Source: Bombyx mori (Eukaryota > Arthropoda > Insecta > Lepidoptera > Bombycidae). Taken from it: a stretch of DNA of 64,000 nucleotides. The DNA lies in assembly GCF_030269925.1 (NCBI RefSeq), contig NC_085116.1:2604001-2668000 (forward strand). Reading direction: 5' to 3'. The notes below the pieces were generated by a model, which did no database searches, was not told the origin of the DNA, and was given only the letters and a program-made list of their open reading frames with translations. Shown here one piece after another: positions 1 through 13,000 of the stretch (its first letter is position 1; each line of letters begins with the position of its first letter). The position numbers and the translations under genes are program-made.

Positions 1-1008
1 GCAGGTCAGACACGCGACGGTTTGATCAAAATCGATGCTGAGGCTTTAGGAAACGAAGGAATCTAGGATTTCAGTGGTGCGCTCGTAACGAGTGATAGCA
101 CCAAATATACGCGCCCATTTTTTTCAAAACCTTCGATAGTGACATCAACAGTGAAGACCGTCAACCGACTTAGGTTTTAAGTTGGAAAACGAGCCTCGAA
201 TTGAGAACTCCTTCGTTTCCCAAAAGCTGTTCGCAATAACAAAATAGTTAGGTTTTTGACTCTACCAGTGGTCGGCAACCTTGTCATCCAAAACAGCCAA
301 AATTAAAATAACTAAAACTTATTCAAAGTGAAAGTTTACTTATGTTATTTGTTTTTTACTTACTATACAAATGTTTACTCTGACAAGGCAAGATAATAAG
401 TAATATTCCGAGTCTGAACTAAACATTTCACGGAAGAGCCGATTAATGCTCTATATGAATTATAATTATTAGATAGAATGATAGAACAGTAAATACTGTT
501 ATGCGCTGGGATTCGGGATAAATAACATTTCACCAAAGTACAACTTATTCAACAACTGTATTCAACACAGAGAACACTTAAACACTTCACAAACACTTTA
601 AAACACTCAACAAACACTTTAAAACTCTCAATTCGCTTGTTCCGCTGCGCTTTAGGTGATCCGTTCGTTGTTTCGCTTCGAGTAGTTTCGATTACTGACT
701 CTGCGCGCCATCTCTACAACGCTTTTATAGCCGATACCTCATCCCTAGAATTATCGAGAATATTCTACACATCTCTAGTATTCGTTTCCGCTATCTGTAA
801 ATAGATGGCAATGTACTTCTCGAGCGTTCTGGGTGCTACTAGATCCTTCGATATTCGTTCGACTATTCAGCGATAGATGGCGTTACTCTTTATCGGCGTA
901 ACAAGACGTTCATGGGGTACGACCTCATGCCTCAAGTTGTGTGGAGGCTCATCTGTCCATCCTATATGTTTGTCGTAAGTAAGTGTGTGTGTGTGTGTGG
1001 GCGTGCAG
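1..1008. other. Intronic or intergenic DNA, no gene seen
   Basis: I see no exon here. The stretch from about 540 to 900 has a compositional character of its own, with repeated AACACTT-like words followed by CG-richer sequence, and may be an unclassified repeat. The last 25 bases are a TG dinucleotide run leading into the splice acceptor at 1008. Confidence 0.4.
983..1008 (+). promoter_or_regulatory. TG-repeat splice acceptor
   Basis: A (TG)n run lies where a polypyrimidine tract would be expected and ends in GCAG directly before the exon at 1009. UG repeats near 3' splice sites are known targets of TDP-43-class proteins; a regulatory role here is inference. Confidence 0.45.
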
Positions 1009-4000
1009 GAGGACGCGTGCACGTTGTGCGCGTGCGCCCGCAGCCCGGACGGCACGGCGCTGGTCGGCTGCCGCGCCACCAGCTGCGCGCCGCCCGTGTG
1101 CGCGCACGGTGAGGACCTGCGCACCGCGCCGCCGCCGCCCGGACAATGCTGCCCGGAATACGACTGTGGTATGTGAGGCCTGTCTACTGCACACTATACT
1201 ATACTCATCATTTTTTTTCCTGCCTATTCTAGTAACCTCAAAGGGCTATTCTAGATTCGCCGAACTAGTAGGTGAGCTCGCGGGGCTCAAACCGGGAGTG
1301 TTGCCACACTGACCCTAGCAAGAGCAGTGCTTCGCAGAATTCATCACCGGATCGGAAACGCGACTCACTGAGAAGATCCGGCGAGAAACTCAGTGGGCTG
1401 TGTCTGAGGGTTAATTTACTGGTCGATCCCTTCGTCGCAAGCAACGGGTTCGACGTTCGCAGTGATATCGCTTAACACGCGGCGAGCCGTGATCTGATGC
1501 AGATGTAAAATAAATGGTCTTACTTTTATAAATTGAAGGGTGGGACAGCCGTTGTAACTGGGGTAAAATGGGTTCTGGAAACCACTTAACCCCAGTAGGG
1601 CTGTGAGCTCGTCCACAATAAAAAATAAAATAAAAAAGGACCGTACACGTCACTCAGTACGGTCACGAAACTAAATCAAATGGGTGTCATTTTACAGTCG
1701 CGAAACCCGAGGCACAGTGTAAAGAGACCAAGAAGATTGTTTGCGATTACGGTCAAGTGCTGAAACAGAAGACAAACCCTAGCGGCTGCAAGGAATACTT
1801 CTGCGGTGAGCTTATTCGAATAGTCTAATATTATACAGGGATTTTTTTACTGGTGGTAGGACCTCTTGTGAGTCCGCACGGGTAGGTACCACCACCCTGC
1901 CTATTTCCGCCGCGAAGCAGTAATGCGTTTCGGTTTGAAGGGTGGGGCAGCCGTTGTAACTATACTTGAGACCTTAGAACTTATATCTCAAGGTGGGTGG
2001 CGCATTTAGATTCTAGATGTCTATGGGCTTCAGTAACCACTTAACTCCAGGTGGGCTGCTTCCTACAGACGCTTGTTTTTCTAAACATACCAGTGTTTTT
2101 GCGAATCATGATATATCATATTTCATTAAAACATTTCCGTCTTATGGAACATGGACAAAGATGACGACTAAGGACAGTGCGTAACATCATTTGACTCCTC
2201 ACGACTCGATATCACTAAAAAAAGCGCCTTCGTTTTTTTTTTATTGCCCTTGTAGGCAAACGAGCACACGGCCTACCTGATGGTGGGTGGTTACCGTCGC
2301 CCATGGACTTCAACAATGCCAGGGGCAGAGCCAAGCCGCTGCCTACCGCTAAACTAAAGCCGTGAAACTAAAGCCACTACCGTGAAACTAAAGCCACGTT
2401 CTTACATCTCAGAATGCAAGCCGTCCAGTGAATGCGAAGTGATTCCTCCGGAGAGTGAGGTGGAGATAGTCGAGGCTGGTATCCATCGCGAGATCGACAA
2501 CTCTGGATGCTGTCCGCGCGTGTCGCTCGTGTGTCGCCCCGAAACATGTCCAAAGCCACCGCACTGTCCCCAGTTCCAAACCCTCGCCTCTGTCAATATC
2601 ACCGGCAAGTGCTGTCCGGAATACAAGTGCGGTGAGTATGAGTATTACTATATTTTCACACGTACTTTTCATATGCAGCTCACCAGTTATACAATTTTGT
2701 CGATGTCCATGCACAGGATTCTTACTCTAGAAGTAAGCTCTACCAATATTTACGGAGGTCATATGACTGAACCTGACTATACCGCCCATAGAGGCAATAT
2801 TTTTCGATACAAATCTCAAATTCTCTTTCTAATCTCTAGTTTAATCTATTAATTATAACTTGACCCGATAGTTGAACGTCAAACTGGACGTAACAGAGAT
2901 CTCTTTGTTTCCAGAACTACCTAAAGACAAGTGCATCGTCACTCTAGAATGGGAGGCGGCTGCTAAAGGCGGCGAGAAGCCACGAGAAAAACCACAAACT
3001 GTGCTAAAAGATGTATGAATGTTCTTTATTTATTTAGAACCTTTTGTTTATCACTTACTTGTGAAAATTTCGCAGGGTCTTCGTGTAGTTTCATGGAGCG
3101 TTATTATTCTGGACTTCTTATTCTATCTGCATCAAAAGTTAAAAGCGTTAATGCATTTCGTTTGAAGGGTGGGGTAGCCATTGTACTGCAAAACTGAGAC
3201 TTACAACTCATGTTTCAAGGCGTTGATATTTATGAGCTCTGGTAAGCTTAACTATTTAACACTAGGTGTATATTGTGGACTCCTCAATACTCGTGAACAC
3301 ATTTTAACCTAGGCAATACCTGGTTAGATACCCAAGTACTGCTGGAAAACAGTGCGGCAATGCTTTCGTCGCTATAGTTTTCTTTTATGTAAATCCACAT
3401 TGTCCGCGTGATAATATCTCTCAGTCAGTGCCAAAAACATAATCCACAAATTCCCAAAAAGAACTTCCATAGCATCACGTCGATCCAGGATATTAGCAAC
3501 GCAAAAAGAACTATGTTCGTAACTAGGTATACAGTTTATAAACTAGTGAAATAAGCAGAACTGCTGCTAATTTAGATCTTATAATTTAGAACTTAAGGTT
3601 ACTAATAGCCTGATTTAGATTTTCCAATCCGCTTTGTTTCTTTCAATCCTATGTATCCTCTGGCAGAAAACTTACATATACGCCTTCGGTATTATTATTG
3701 CTATGTATAAATCTGTGAGCCAACAATTGGTCTTATCAGAATACACGACTAGCAAACTTGCATCATGCCCACGCACAATGGAGAGGAGCATGAAAAATGT
3801 GAAAAAGTCAGATCGACTGAGTAACCGTGTAATAAAAAACAAAATAAAGGTTGTAGACATAGCGTGCAAAATTAGAAGGCTTAAATGGCGTTGGGTAGGG
3901 CATATTACTGGTGGTAGGACCTCTTGTGAGTCCGCGCGGGTAGGTACCACTACCTTGCCTATTTCTGCCGTGAAACATAAATGCGTTTCGGTTTGAAGGG

Positions 4001-7000
4001 TGGGGCAGCCGTTTGTAATTATACTTGAGAACTAAGAACTTGTATCTCAAGGTGGGTGGCGCATTTACGTTGTGGATGTCTATGGGCTCCAGTAACCACT
4101 TAACACGAGGTGGGCTGTGAGCTCGTCCACCCATCTAAGCAATAAAAAATAAATAAAGAATAAATATGGTAAGAGGAAAAGACAAATGGAGCAGATTTGT
4201 GACACGATGGTATCATAAAAAAGGTAAAAGGGATTGAGGTAGACCGCAAAAAAGATGGGATGACGACATAAAATAAGTAGCAAGTGTCACATGGAACAGA
4301 GTGGCTCATGAAATACATGAGTGGAAAATGTTGGAGAAGGCCTTTGTCGATTGACAAACAGATCTACAGAAAATAAGTGAAATTCAATGAAGAGACTAGA
4401 TTAAAGTTCATATTAAATTTAAGTTTTTCAATATTTAATCATACAAGCGTAATATGGTTCTGAATAAAATGCTATTCATTGATATGTCTGTTATCTGAAG
4501 TATCGTTGTCGGTTCAGTTGGAAGCCGTCTGGCTGGACGGTCCGTGCCGGTCGTGCGAGTGCGCGCTGTCCGGCGCGGGTCCGGCGGCGACGTGCGCGGT
4601 GTCGGCGTGCCCGGCGGTGGTCAGCTCGGAGCTGTTCGTGCTGGAGCCGCGCCCCGTGCCCTTCGCGTGCTGCCCGGAGCCCGTGCAGGTCGCGTGCAGA
4701 CACCAGGATAATGTCTACAAGGTACCCTATCTACTTTGTAATAACGATGGAAATCTATTGAGAATTCGTCACGTCATTTCGGATCCTGCCGATCCATTAA
4801 CGGTGCTTTTATGTACCCGAAGCACCGGTCATCCTTCGACGAGTAAATTAACCCACAGACACAGCCCACTAAGTTTCTTACCGGATCTTCTCAGTGGGTC
4901 GCGTTTTCGATCCGGTAGTAGATTCTGCGAAGCACGGCTCTTGCTAGAGTTCGTGTTAGCAACATCGTCAGATTTGAGCCCCTGCCCGTGAGCTCACTTA
5001 GTTAAGGTTACGCCGATATGGTATCTCTAGACCATCAGCTTAGGTAAGAAAAAAAAAGATTCGTCTCCCCAATGGCGATACGACTAATACCAATTAAAAG
5101 CTCATCGAGTCTATTCATTCTATCATTACGATTTTTTTATAGCCTGTGTAGGCAGATGAGTGTATGGCCCACCTGATGATGAATGGTTACCGTCGCTCAT
5201 GGACGTCAGCAATGCCAAGAGCAGAGCCAAGGCGTTGCCTACCGACATGTCATTGTATCAGCAAGACTCAATGCTACATTAATTCAGCTAACCACACCCT
5301 GGTCTGTGTTGTCTTGCAGGTCGGCGAGAAGTGGAAGTCCCCCACGGACGTGTGCGAGACGTACGAGTGCGCGGCGGACGGCGACGGCAAGCTGCAGCGG
5401 CTCGCGGCCGTGCAGCGCTGCGACCAGCACTGCCAGCCCGTGAGTGTCTGAAAATGTCTGGTCTGAATATTAAGGGGAGACAAATATAATATTTTGTTGG
5501 ATTTTTATCGAAAGACACAAATTATATGGTACTAGCGGACCCGGTAAACGTTGTCCTGCATATATAAAATGAATGAATGAATGCATACACAACAATTCAT
5601 TCAAGTCGATCCAGCCGCTTAGTTGCAGTATAGTTAAATAACCTAGACACCGACTGCAGCGCCATCTGCCGGGCTGATTTGTGAATCCAAACCATCCAGA
5701 GCGCCATCTAAACGCAAACAAAAAAATTATTCAAATCGGTCCAGCCGTTTAGGGGGAATTCAGTGACATACACACGTACATTATACTTATATACATATAA
5801 AGATATGCGAGCGATAATTTTGTTTTATCATTTGTGTTCGTTGTGCTCTAGTGTAGTAATATGCTTTTGTGAACATGCACCTCATGTGCCCAGGGTTGGA
5901 AATACGTCCCGGCTGAAGCCGATAGCGGTCAGTGCTGTGGGAAGTGCGAGCCCGTGGCCTGCGTGGTGGATGGAGAGGAGAAGCCAATAGGCGAGAAGTG
6001 GACGTCCTCGGACTTCTGCACGAACTTCACCTGCGTGAACCTCAATGGCACCGTGCGTATATATTAACGAAAATAATTTATTCCAGCGACCACCTCGGCC
6101 CCCGCCCGGCGACGGCTGTCACACTGTTACCTGTGGTGTAGTTAGGTGTGCCACGAGCTCGTAGACTCGTCTGCGGCAAGGGACCCCCAAGCGAGAGGTT
6201 GCCTGATGGCAGAATTTCCAACGACTACAATAAAATTTAGGCGAACACTGGCTAAAAATATATTAAAACAAAATATTTTTAGTTATTTTGTGTAAATAAG
6301 AACTTCTAGTTTCAAAGACAAGCCCAAAAAAGAATTTAAAAAAAGTTCATTCAATTTTAACTCTGCTTCCACACAGCTCCAAGTCCAAAGCTCGAATGAG
6401 ACTTGCCCGGAGATATCGGATGCTGAACGGAAGCAGTTCGTGCTGAAGGAGCAGAAGGTCCCAGGGAAGTGCTGCCCCAAGATCGAACGTGAGGCGTGTC
6501 GAGTGGGAGATCAGATATACCAGGTAGCTTATGAGTAGGCAGCGGCTTGGCTCTGCCCATGGCATTGCTGAAGTCCATGGGCGACGGTAACCACTCACCA
6601 TCAGGTGGGCCGTATACTCTTCTGCATACAACCTAACATTTATAATATTTTCAAACCAGGATTTAGACTCGCTTATCCATCGCTTATTATATGATATTTC
6701 CAATACCAGAAGCACAGCCGGAGGTCGACAGTCAATCGCGAATTATTTTCGTGTATTTTAATTCACTTCCCTGCATCCACGACCAGGTCGGCGAGAACTG
6801 GACGTCGACCGAGAACTTGTGTGAGAGCTACCGATGCGTGCGGGACGGGGGCGGCGGCCTGCGCTCCGTGGCCTCCGAGCAGCGCTGCGAGACCGACTGC
6901 CAACCCGTGAGTATTCTCTCACTGAACCCAGCCGCCGTGTGTAATAGTCGCTTTTGTCAGAACCTGGAGATACGACGGCGGCCTCGACCTCCAAACCGTA

Positions 7001-10000
7001 ACGCATTACTGCCTCGTGACAGAAATAATCCCCACGGCCTCTAAACATGCGTTTAGTAAACGTCCCTCAACTGATGAGTAAGATGGCCGGTGTACTTATA
7101 TCAAGTGACGCAACTTGCTGGAGTTCGGAGTCTAATACGCAATGTTCCTTTTTTGACCTATCCTAGTAAACTCGAGGGGTTATACTAGATTCGCAGGATT
7201 AGTAGATGAGCTCGCGGGGCTCTACCCTGACGACGTTGCTAACACAAGTCCTAACAAGAGCAGTGCTTCACAGAATCTACCACCGGATCGGAAACGCGAC
7301 CCACTGAGAAGATCCGGTAACAAGCTCAATGGGCTGTGTCTGTTGATTAATTTTCTCGTCGAACCTCGTCGAAAATCTACGAAAACCAACGGTTTCGACG
7401 AGAACGGTGACCGGTGCTTGAGGTACCTAAATGCACCGTTAGTGGAGCGGGAGGATCCGAAATAACGTGTTTAGGGAGACGTCGACTGTTTACCATTCGG
7501 CCCACAGGATTGGAATGTGCAATGTTCTAACAAATATGTACTGAACCCATTCAAAAATATAACAGAACATCAGTTGATTCTAGTGCCATAGAAGATCGAA
7601 TAATGCAAGTAGAAATGGTTCTAGTGGTTTTTATTAGTTTAGAAGATGGTATATTATTTAATGTAGAAAAAAACGTAGCGACGATTAAATAGTCACAATA
7701 GAGTACCAAGTAGTCCACTAGTGGGGCCAGCGTCACCAAATGTAAAGACATCTCAGTATGAACACCTAACGTCCGCCCCAGGGCTGGAAGTACTTCCCGG
7801 CGCCGGCGGAGTGCTGCGGCCGCTGCAAGCCCGTCGCCTGCGTCGTGGAAGGGCGGGAGAGGCCCGTCGGGGAGAGCTGGACGTCTGCCGACTTCTGCAC
7901 CAACTACACCTGCGCCGACCTGCACGGGACCGTGAGTTTTTTTTTTTTTTTTTTTTTATTGCTTAGATGGGTGGACGAGCTCACAGCCCACCTGATGTTA
8001 AGTAGTTACTGGAGCCCATAGACATGTACAACGTAAATGCCGCCAACTACCTTGAGATATAAGTTCTAAGGTCTCAATATAGTTACGACGGCTGCTCCAC
8101 CTTTCAAACCGAAACGCATTACTGCTTCACGGCAGAAATAGGTGGGGTGGTGGTACCTACCCGCGCGGACTCACAAGAGGCCCTACCATCAGTAAAATTT
8201 TAAACAATAGTACATTGTGCAGAAAAATTGGACATTTCCTCTCGCGTGTAAAATTGCCCGAGCCGAGGGAGGAAAAGTTAGACTTTCTTCCCTGTACAGC
8301 GGGAGGAAAACCGAACTTTCGGCGTAGGTAGGAAAAAAAAGAATTAATCGAGAGAGGTTTTTGCTTTGTTTTGCAAACCCTACTTGTTGCTCGTGCGGTT
8401 GTTGATCTCAAACTGTGCACTCTCTACATTGCGGACTCGCAACATAAGAAAGTACATAAAATATATTTTAATTCATGTATGAAAATCGATTGCCTGTAAT
8501 TTAAAGTCAATCTCTCAGAAGAAAACTACCTTATATTTCACAAATAGAGTTCAGATTACGTTTTTTTTACATTCCTATCTTAAATACCACTTTACATATA
8601 AATTAGGTTAATAGATTAGGCTTCTTAATCACGTCCGATTTAACTGGAAATACTTTGAGCGATTCTCCTTCTGATGGTGGAATCTTATGGGAACGTACGC
8701 CTCGTGTATCCGCAGCTACAAGTGCAAAGCTCAAACGAGACTTGTCCTGAAGTGTCGGAGGCTGTGAAGAAACAGTTCGTGCTCAAAGAGGAGAAAATCC
8801 CGGGCAAGTGCTGCCCCAAGGTCGAGCCGGTCGCGTGTCGAGATGGCGACAAAATATATCAGGTACGTGCGAGAAGCTAGTCTAAAAAAGTAGCCTAAGT
8901 TACTCCTTATATCATCAGCTACCTATCAGTGAAAGTTTCGTCATAATCGGTCCAGCCGTTCCAGAGATTAGCCGGAACAAACAGACAGACAGACAAAAAT
9001 TGTAAAAAATGTTATTTTGGTGTGTACCGTACATATATACATATATACATGTAGTAAAAAGCGGTTATTTCAATATTACAAACAGACACTCCAATTTTAT
9101 TTATATGTATGATTTCAACATAAAGTTACAGTCTGGCTCGATATAAGCGACAGAAGTTAAACTTCTCAACTGGCGTTTCTCTGGGCCAATATTTTCAATA
9201 CTCGATACTTTGATGTTTTGATACTAATAACTAGACAGAGGAGAATTGACAGATACATGGACTATGCCAAGTATTATTAGTAAAAAGAACGTCTCATATT
9301 TCCTAGTTCCCAAATATCTTCGGATGGTCGGTGGAATATTCCAATATATTTTTTTAGATGGAAATGTTAACTACTTTTTTAATGAGGTATTATTTTATTA
9401 ATGTTTTTGAGTTTTGGACTGAAGATATATAATCTCGGAATTTTTAAATCATAATTAAATCGTTTCGTTAACCATGTTTCTAATGGCGTCACGCCCTCGT
9501 TCAGGAGGGTCAGGTGTGGACCACACCGGACCCGTGCACCAACCGGACGTGCAGGCGGGAGGACGGGCAGCTGTCCGTGGGCCGCACGGTGGAGCACTGC
9601 GAGCGACAGTGCCGGCGCGGCTGGACGTACTCACCGCCCGCCGCCGACCGGTGCTGCGGGCGCTGCGTGCAGTCTGCCTGCCTCGTCGACGACCAGCTCA
9701 AGGAACCCGGTGCGTATACGCGACCAGAACCGAGGAGTTGCCGCGATTCATGATACGTGCATAGCAAAAAAACAATGCTCAACACGCGTTTTGAAGTCGT
9801 CGTGGCCTAAAGGATAAGACGTCCGGTGCCTTCATGTTCAAATCAAACCCGCAAAATTCTAATTTGCGTAATTACTGGTGGTAGGACCTCTTGTAAGTCC
9901 GCGCGGGTAGGTATCACCACCCTGCTTATTTCTGCCGTGAAGCAGTAATGCGTTTCGGTTTGAAGGGTGGGACAGCCGTTGTAACTATACTTGAAACCTT

Positions 10001-13000
10001 AAACGACGTCCACGAAAACCACGACGACCACGACGACCACAAAACAAGTATAGAGAGGGCGGGGGAAAAGCTGGGGCGGAAAGGTAGTGTAGGATAAACG
10101 GTGCAATTCTCCCACAACTGCAACGCGACGTTCCTCGCGACAGGCTCCACGTGGTCCTCGGCCGACAACTGCACCACATTCAGCTGCGACCGAAGCGGGG
10201 AGGAGGTGTTCGTGACGTCAGCCACCGAGCACTGCCCCGACGTGTCGGCCTGCGACCCGGCCGACATTGTCAATACCACCTGCTGTCAGATCTGCAACGA
10301 GAAACCGCAAGCCCTCAGTGAGTATACCTAAGCTATCATTTCACCATTCGCAGTAGGCAGCGGCTTGGCCCTGCCCCCGTCATTGCTGAAGTCCATGGGC
10401 GACGGTAACCACTCACCATCAGCTGGGCCGTATGCTCATCTGCCTACAAGGGGCAATAAAAAAAAACGAGCAAGAAACAACCTTCGTCCTTACTAATAGT
10501 AGTGCAATAGGGTGCATGGTATCAGTAGTTATAAATATTTTATGAACAGATATGAGTAGAAGGGTTATTTTGATAATATCCTGAAAAGCAGTCTACGCTT
10601 TTTTTACAATAAAATCATTTTTTCTTATACTATTTTTAATTCAAATTTATTAAAATTTATTTTCTATTTCGTAGTTGGATTTTCTATAAAAGCATATTTT
10701 GTTAGTTTTTTAATTTTTAATTTAATTTTAATTTTTATTTATTTTTTAGTTGAATAAAATTTTATTCATATTTTTTTAATGTTGAATTGTCATCGGTCCT
10801 TAATAATTATACCAAATTTCCAATTAATCCAACGTTTTGAAGCGGGTCAAAATCATGTTCAAAGATTCCGTTACATACTAACATACATACGTCTGAAGCT
10901 AATAAAAGCGTATATTAATAATCAAATAATTTTCGTTCGTAACAGGTAAATGCGTCCCTAAGAGCATCCCGAGCTCAGAGACGGTAGGACTGATCCGCAT
11001 CCCGATGGGAGCCCACGGCCTGTGCGTCAACAAGTTCCCCATCACCGGCTTCACGGAGTGCCACGGCTCCTGCGACTCCGGAACTATCTATAACAACCGT
11101 GAGCCAAAACTTATTGCTCTTCATTCATTCCTTATGTTAACTTTACTCATTACCCTTTTTCAGTTTTTAATTTTTGGAGTTTACTCCTTTAGAATCGATT
11201 TACATATATAGGCCCGGGGTATGAAAATTATGGGGACCAAAATCGTACTAGCATGTCACACGAAATGCGTTATGCGCCTGATTGGCTCCTGATTGCGTGA
11301 TGCGTGCGCGCGCCAATCAAAATCGTACTAGCATGTCACACGAAATGCGTTATGCGCCTGATTGGCTCCTGATTGCGTGATGCGTGCGCGCGCCAATCAA
11401 AATCGTACTAGCATGTCACACGAAATGCGTTATGCGCCTGATTGGCTCCTGATTGCGTGATGCGTGCGCGCGCCAATCAGGAGCCAACGCGCGGCCGCGT
11501 TATTGCAGGTGACGCCGGGCTGCTGCACCGGCAGTCCGCCACAAAGCTTCGTACTGATCGCGCGTTTCTCTCATTATTGTATTTTCATATATTTGTTAGT
11601 CGTTTGTTTTGTGTCTCGTTAATTTGTTAATAATCTGTAGTGTATCGTGTTGTCGTAATATAGAACTATTTCTCGTATTGTTTCGTTTAATTTTTTATAT
11701 CCAGTAAACTCCAGTCGTGCGTCGGAGCGGACACACACACTTTTTTTATTTTATCGCCTATAAAAGTGTATCTGGTTCGACAGTCTTGAATTTTTGTGCA
11801 ATATTATATCTACATTATTGTTTAATTTCATTCTCGAACATACATTTTTCTTATCAAATAACATAATAAGTTTTTTTTAAAGGGATTTTATGAATGACAA
11901 CTAAGACCTTTAGGTCATGTCTTATTTTATTTTATATTTTTATTTTTTTGATAATATGGAGTGAAATGAAATGAAATCAAACGAAATGAAGATGATTAAT
12001 TTTGAGGCATTAATCAACTGGGACGAAATGAAATGAAATGAGATGAGATGATATGGGATGAAATACAATCTCAGTAAAATGGTGGTCATTTACTGAGATT
12101 TTTTCAGTGAACTTTTTGGAAGATCCCGAGAAGTTACGTCCAGCGGCTTTGTTTCATTTTACCACATTTGTGCACTTTTGCAGATATTAAACAGTTAATA
12201 AACCACCACTATTACACATTTAAACCTGAAGAAACACTAAATAAACAAAATAAAACAAATCACACAGCTTCACTCCTTGCGTTCCCGCCAAAAAGTCCCA
12301 TTAAGTTATAAGAATGCATGATAAATGTTGCCAGTATTAAATGGTAAGTTGTATCTGGCAACAGAGACCGGTACGCACGAGTCTGCGTGCGAGTGTTGTC
12401 AGGCCGCGAAGTACAGCGGCGTGTCCGTGCGACTCACGTGCGAAGACGGGACGGTCCGACCGCACCGGGTCGCCACGCCGGCGCGCTGCCACTGTGCCGC
12501 CTGCGGACCGGGACTCACTAAGCACCCTAAACCTGGTAATTACATTTAGTCATATATTATCAATAATATACGGAAATAAAACATTTTATTCCAATGCAAT
12601 GGTAGAAAAACGAAATTCATGTTAAATGATGTGTCTATCTATGCGTTCCGGTAATCCCCTACTGAATCCTGAAAAATCAAAAGGGAATTTTGTGATTGTT
12701 TTTATATTTATAATTTGACAGCAAGAATGCTACACGTCTTTTTCAAATTCTGCATGAAAACTATAATCTTGAGATTACAAAGATCCTACAGTAACTTCCC
12801 ATTCTATAATACGTTGTCATCAATTTACCAATTATCCCAGTACAAGAATCTATCGGTAACATTTTTAACTTACAATGTTCTAAATTATTGTACTATTTAT
12901 TCCTCAGGTCACGCATCCTACACTGGTACCAAGAACCCAGTACAGCCGGAGCGGGACAGGGAGTACGTGATCCCGGATATATTCCAGCGCTTCGGGGGAA

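Larger units (their letters stand above)
5320..8862 (+). repeat. Duplicated three-exon VWC cassette
   Basis: Exons 5320-5439, 5894-6052 and 6377-6523 (40, 53 and 49 codons) are paralogous to exons 6787-6906, 7782-7931 and 8716-8862 (40, 50 and 49 codons). All six are phase 0 at both ends. Each cassette opens with VGExW, has GWKY at the start of the middle exon, and starts the third exon with the same ten residues, LQVQSSNETC. A shifted copy of the unit can therefore be inserted without changing frame. Confidence 0.85.

Noticed and set aside
3634..3996. 120-codon plus-strand frame with a faint reverse-transcriptase-endonuclease look (KIRRLKWRWVGH)
   Set aside because: The first part may be a LINE scrap, but it continues straight into Bm1-type SINE sequence; not a gene, and too short to assign.
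10101..10143. Possible ATG start for a short protein covering the exon at 10144
   Set aside because: The acceptor at 10143 joins the previous VWC exon in phase and keeps the cysteine pattern; the ATG lies in intron.
11442..11630. Open frame and a CC-containing reading (around 11508-11560) suggesting an extra cystine-knot exon
   Set aside because: In the phase dictated by the exon ending at 11098 the cysteines are lost, and the region is part of the 80-bp repeat block and its GC-rich flank.
11966..12066. GAAAT/GAGAT repeat as telomeric or satellite DNA
   Set aside because: It does not match the insect TTAGG telomere repeat and is a short, imperfect intronic simple repeat.
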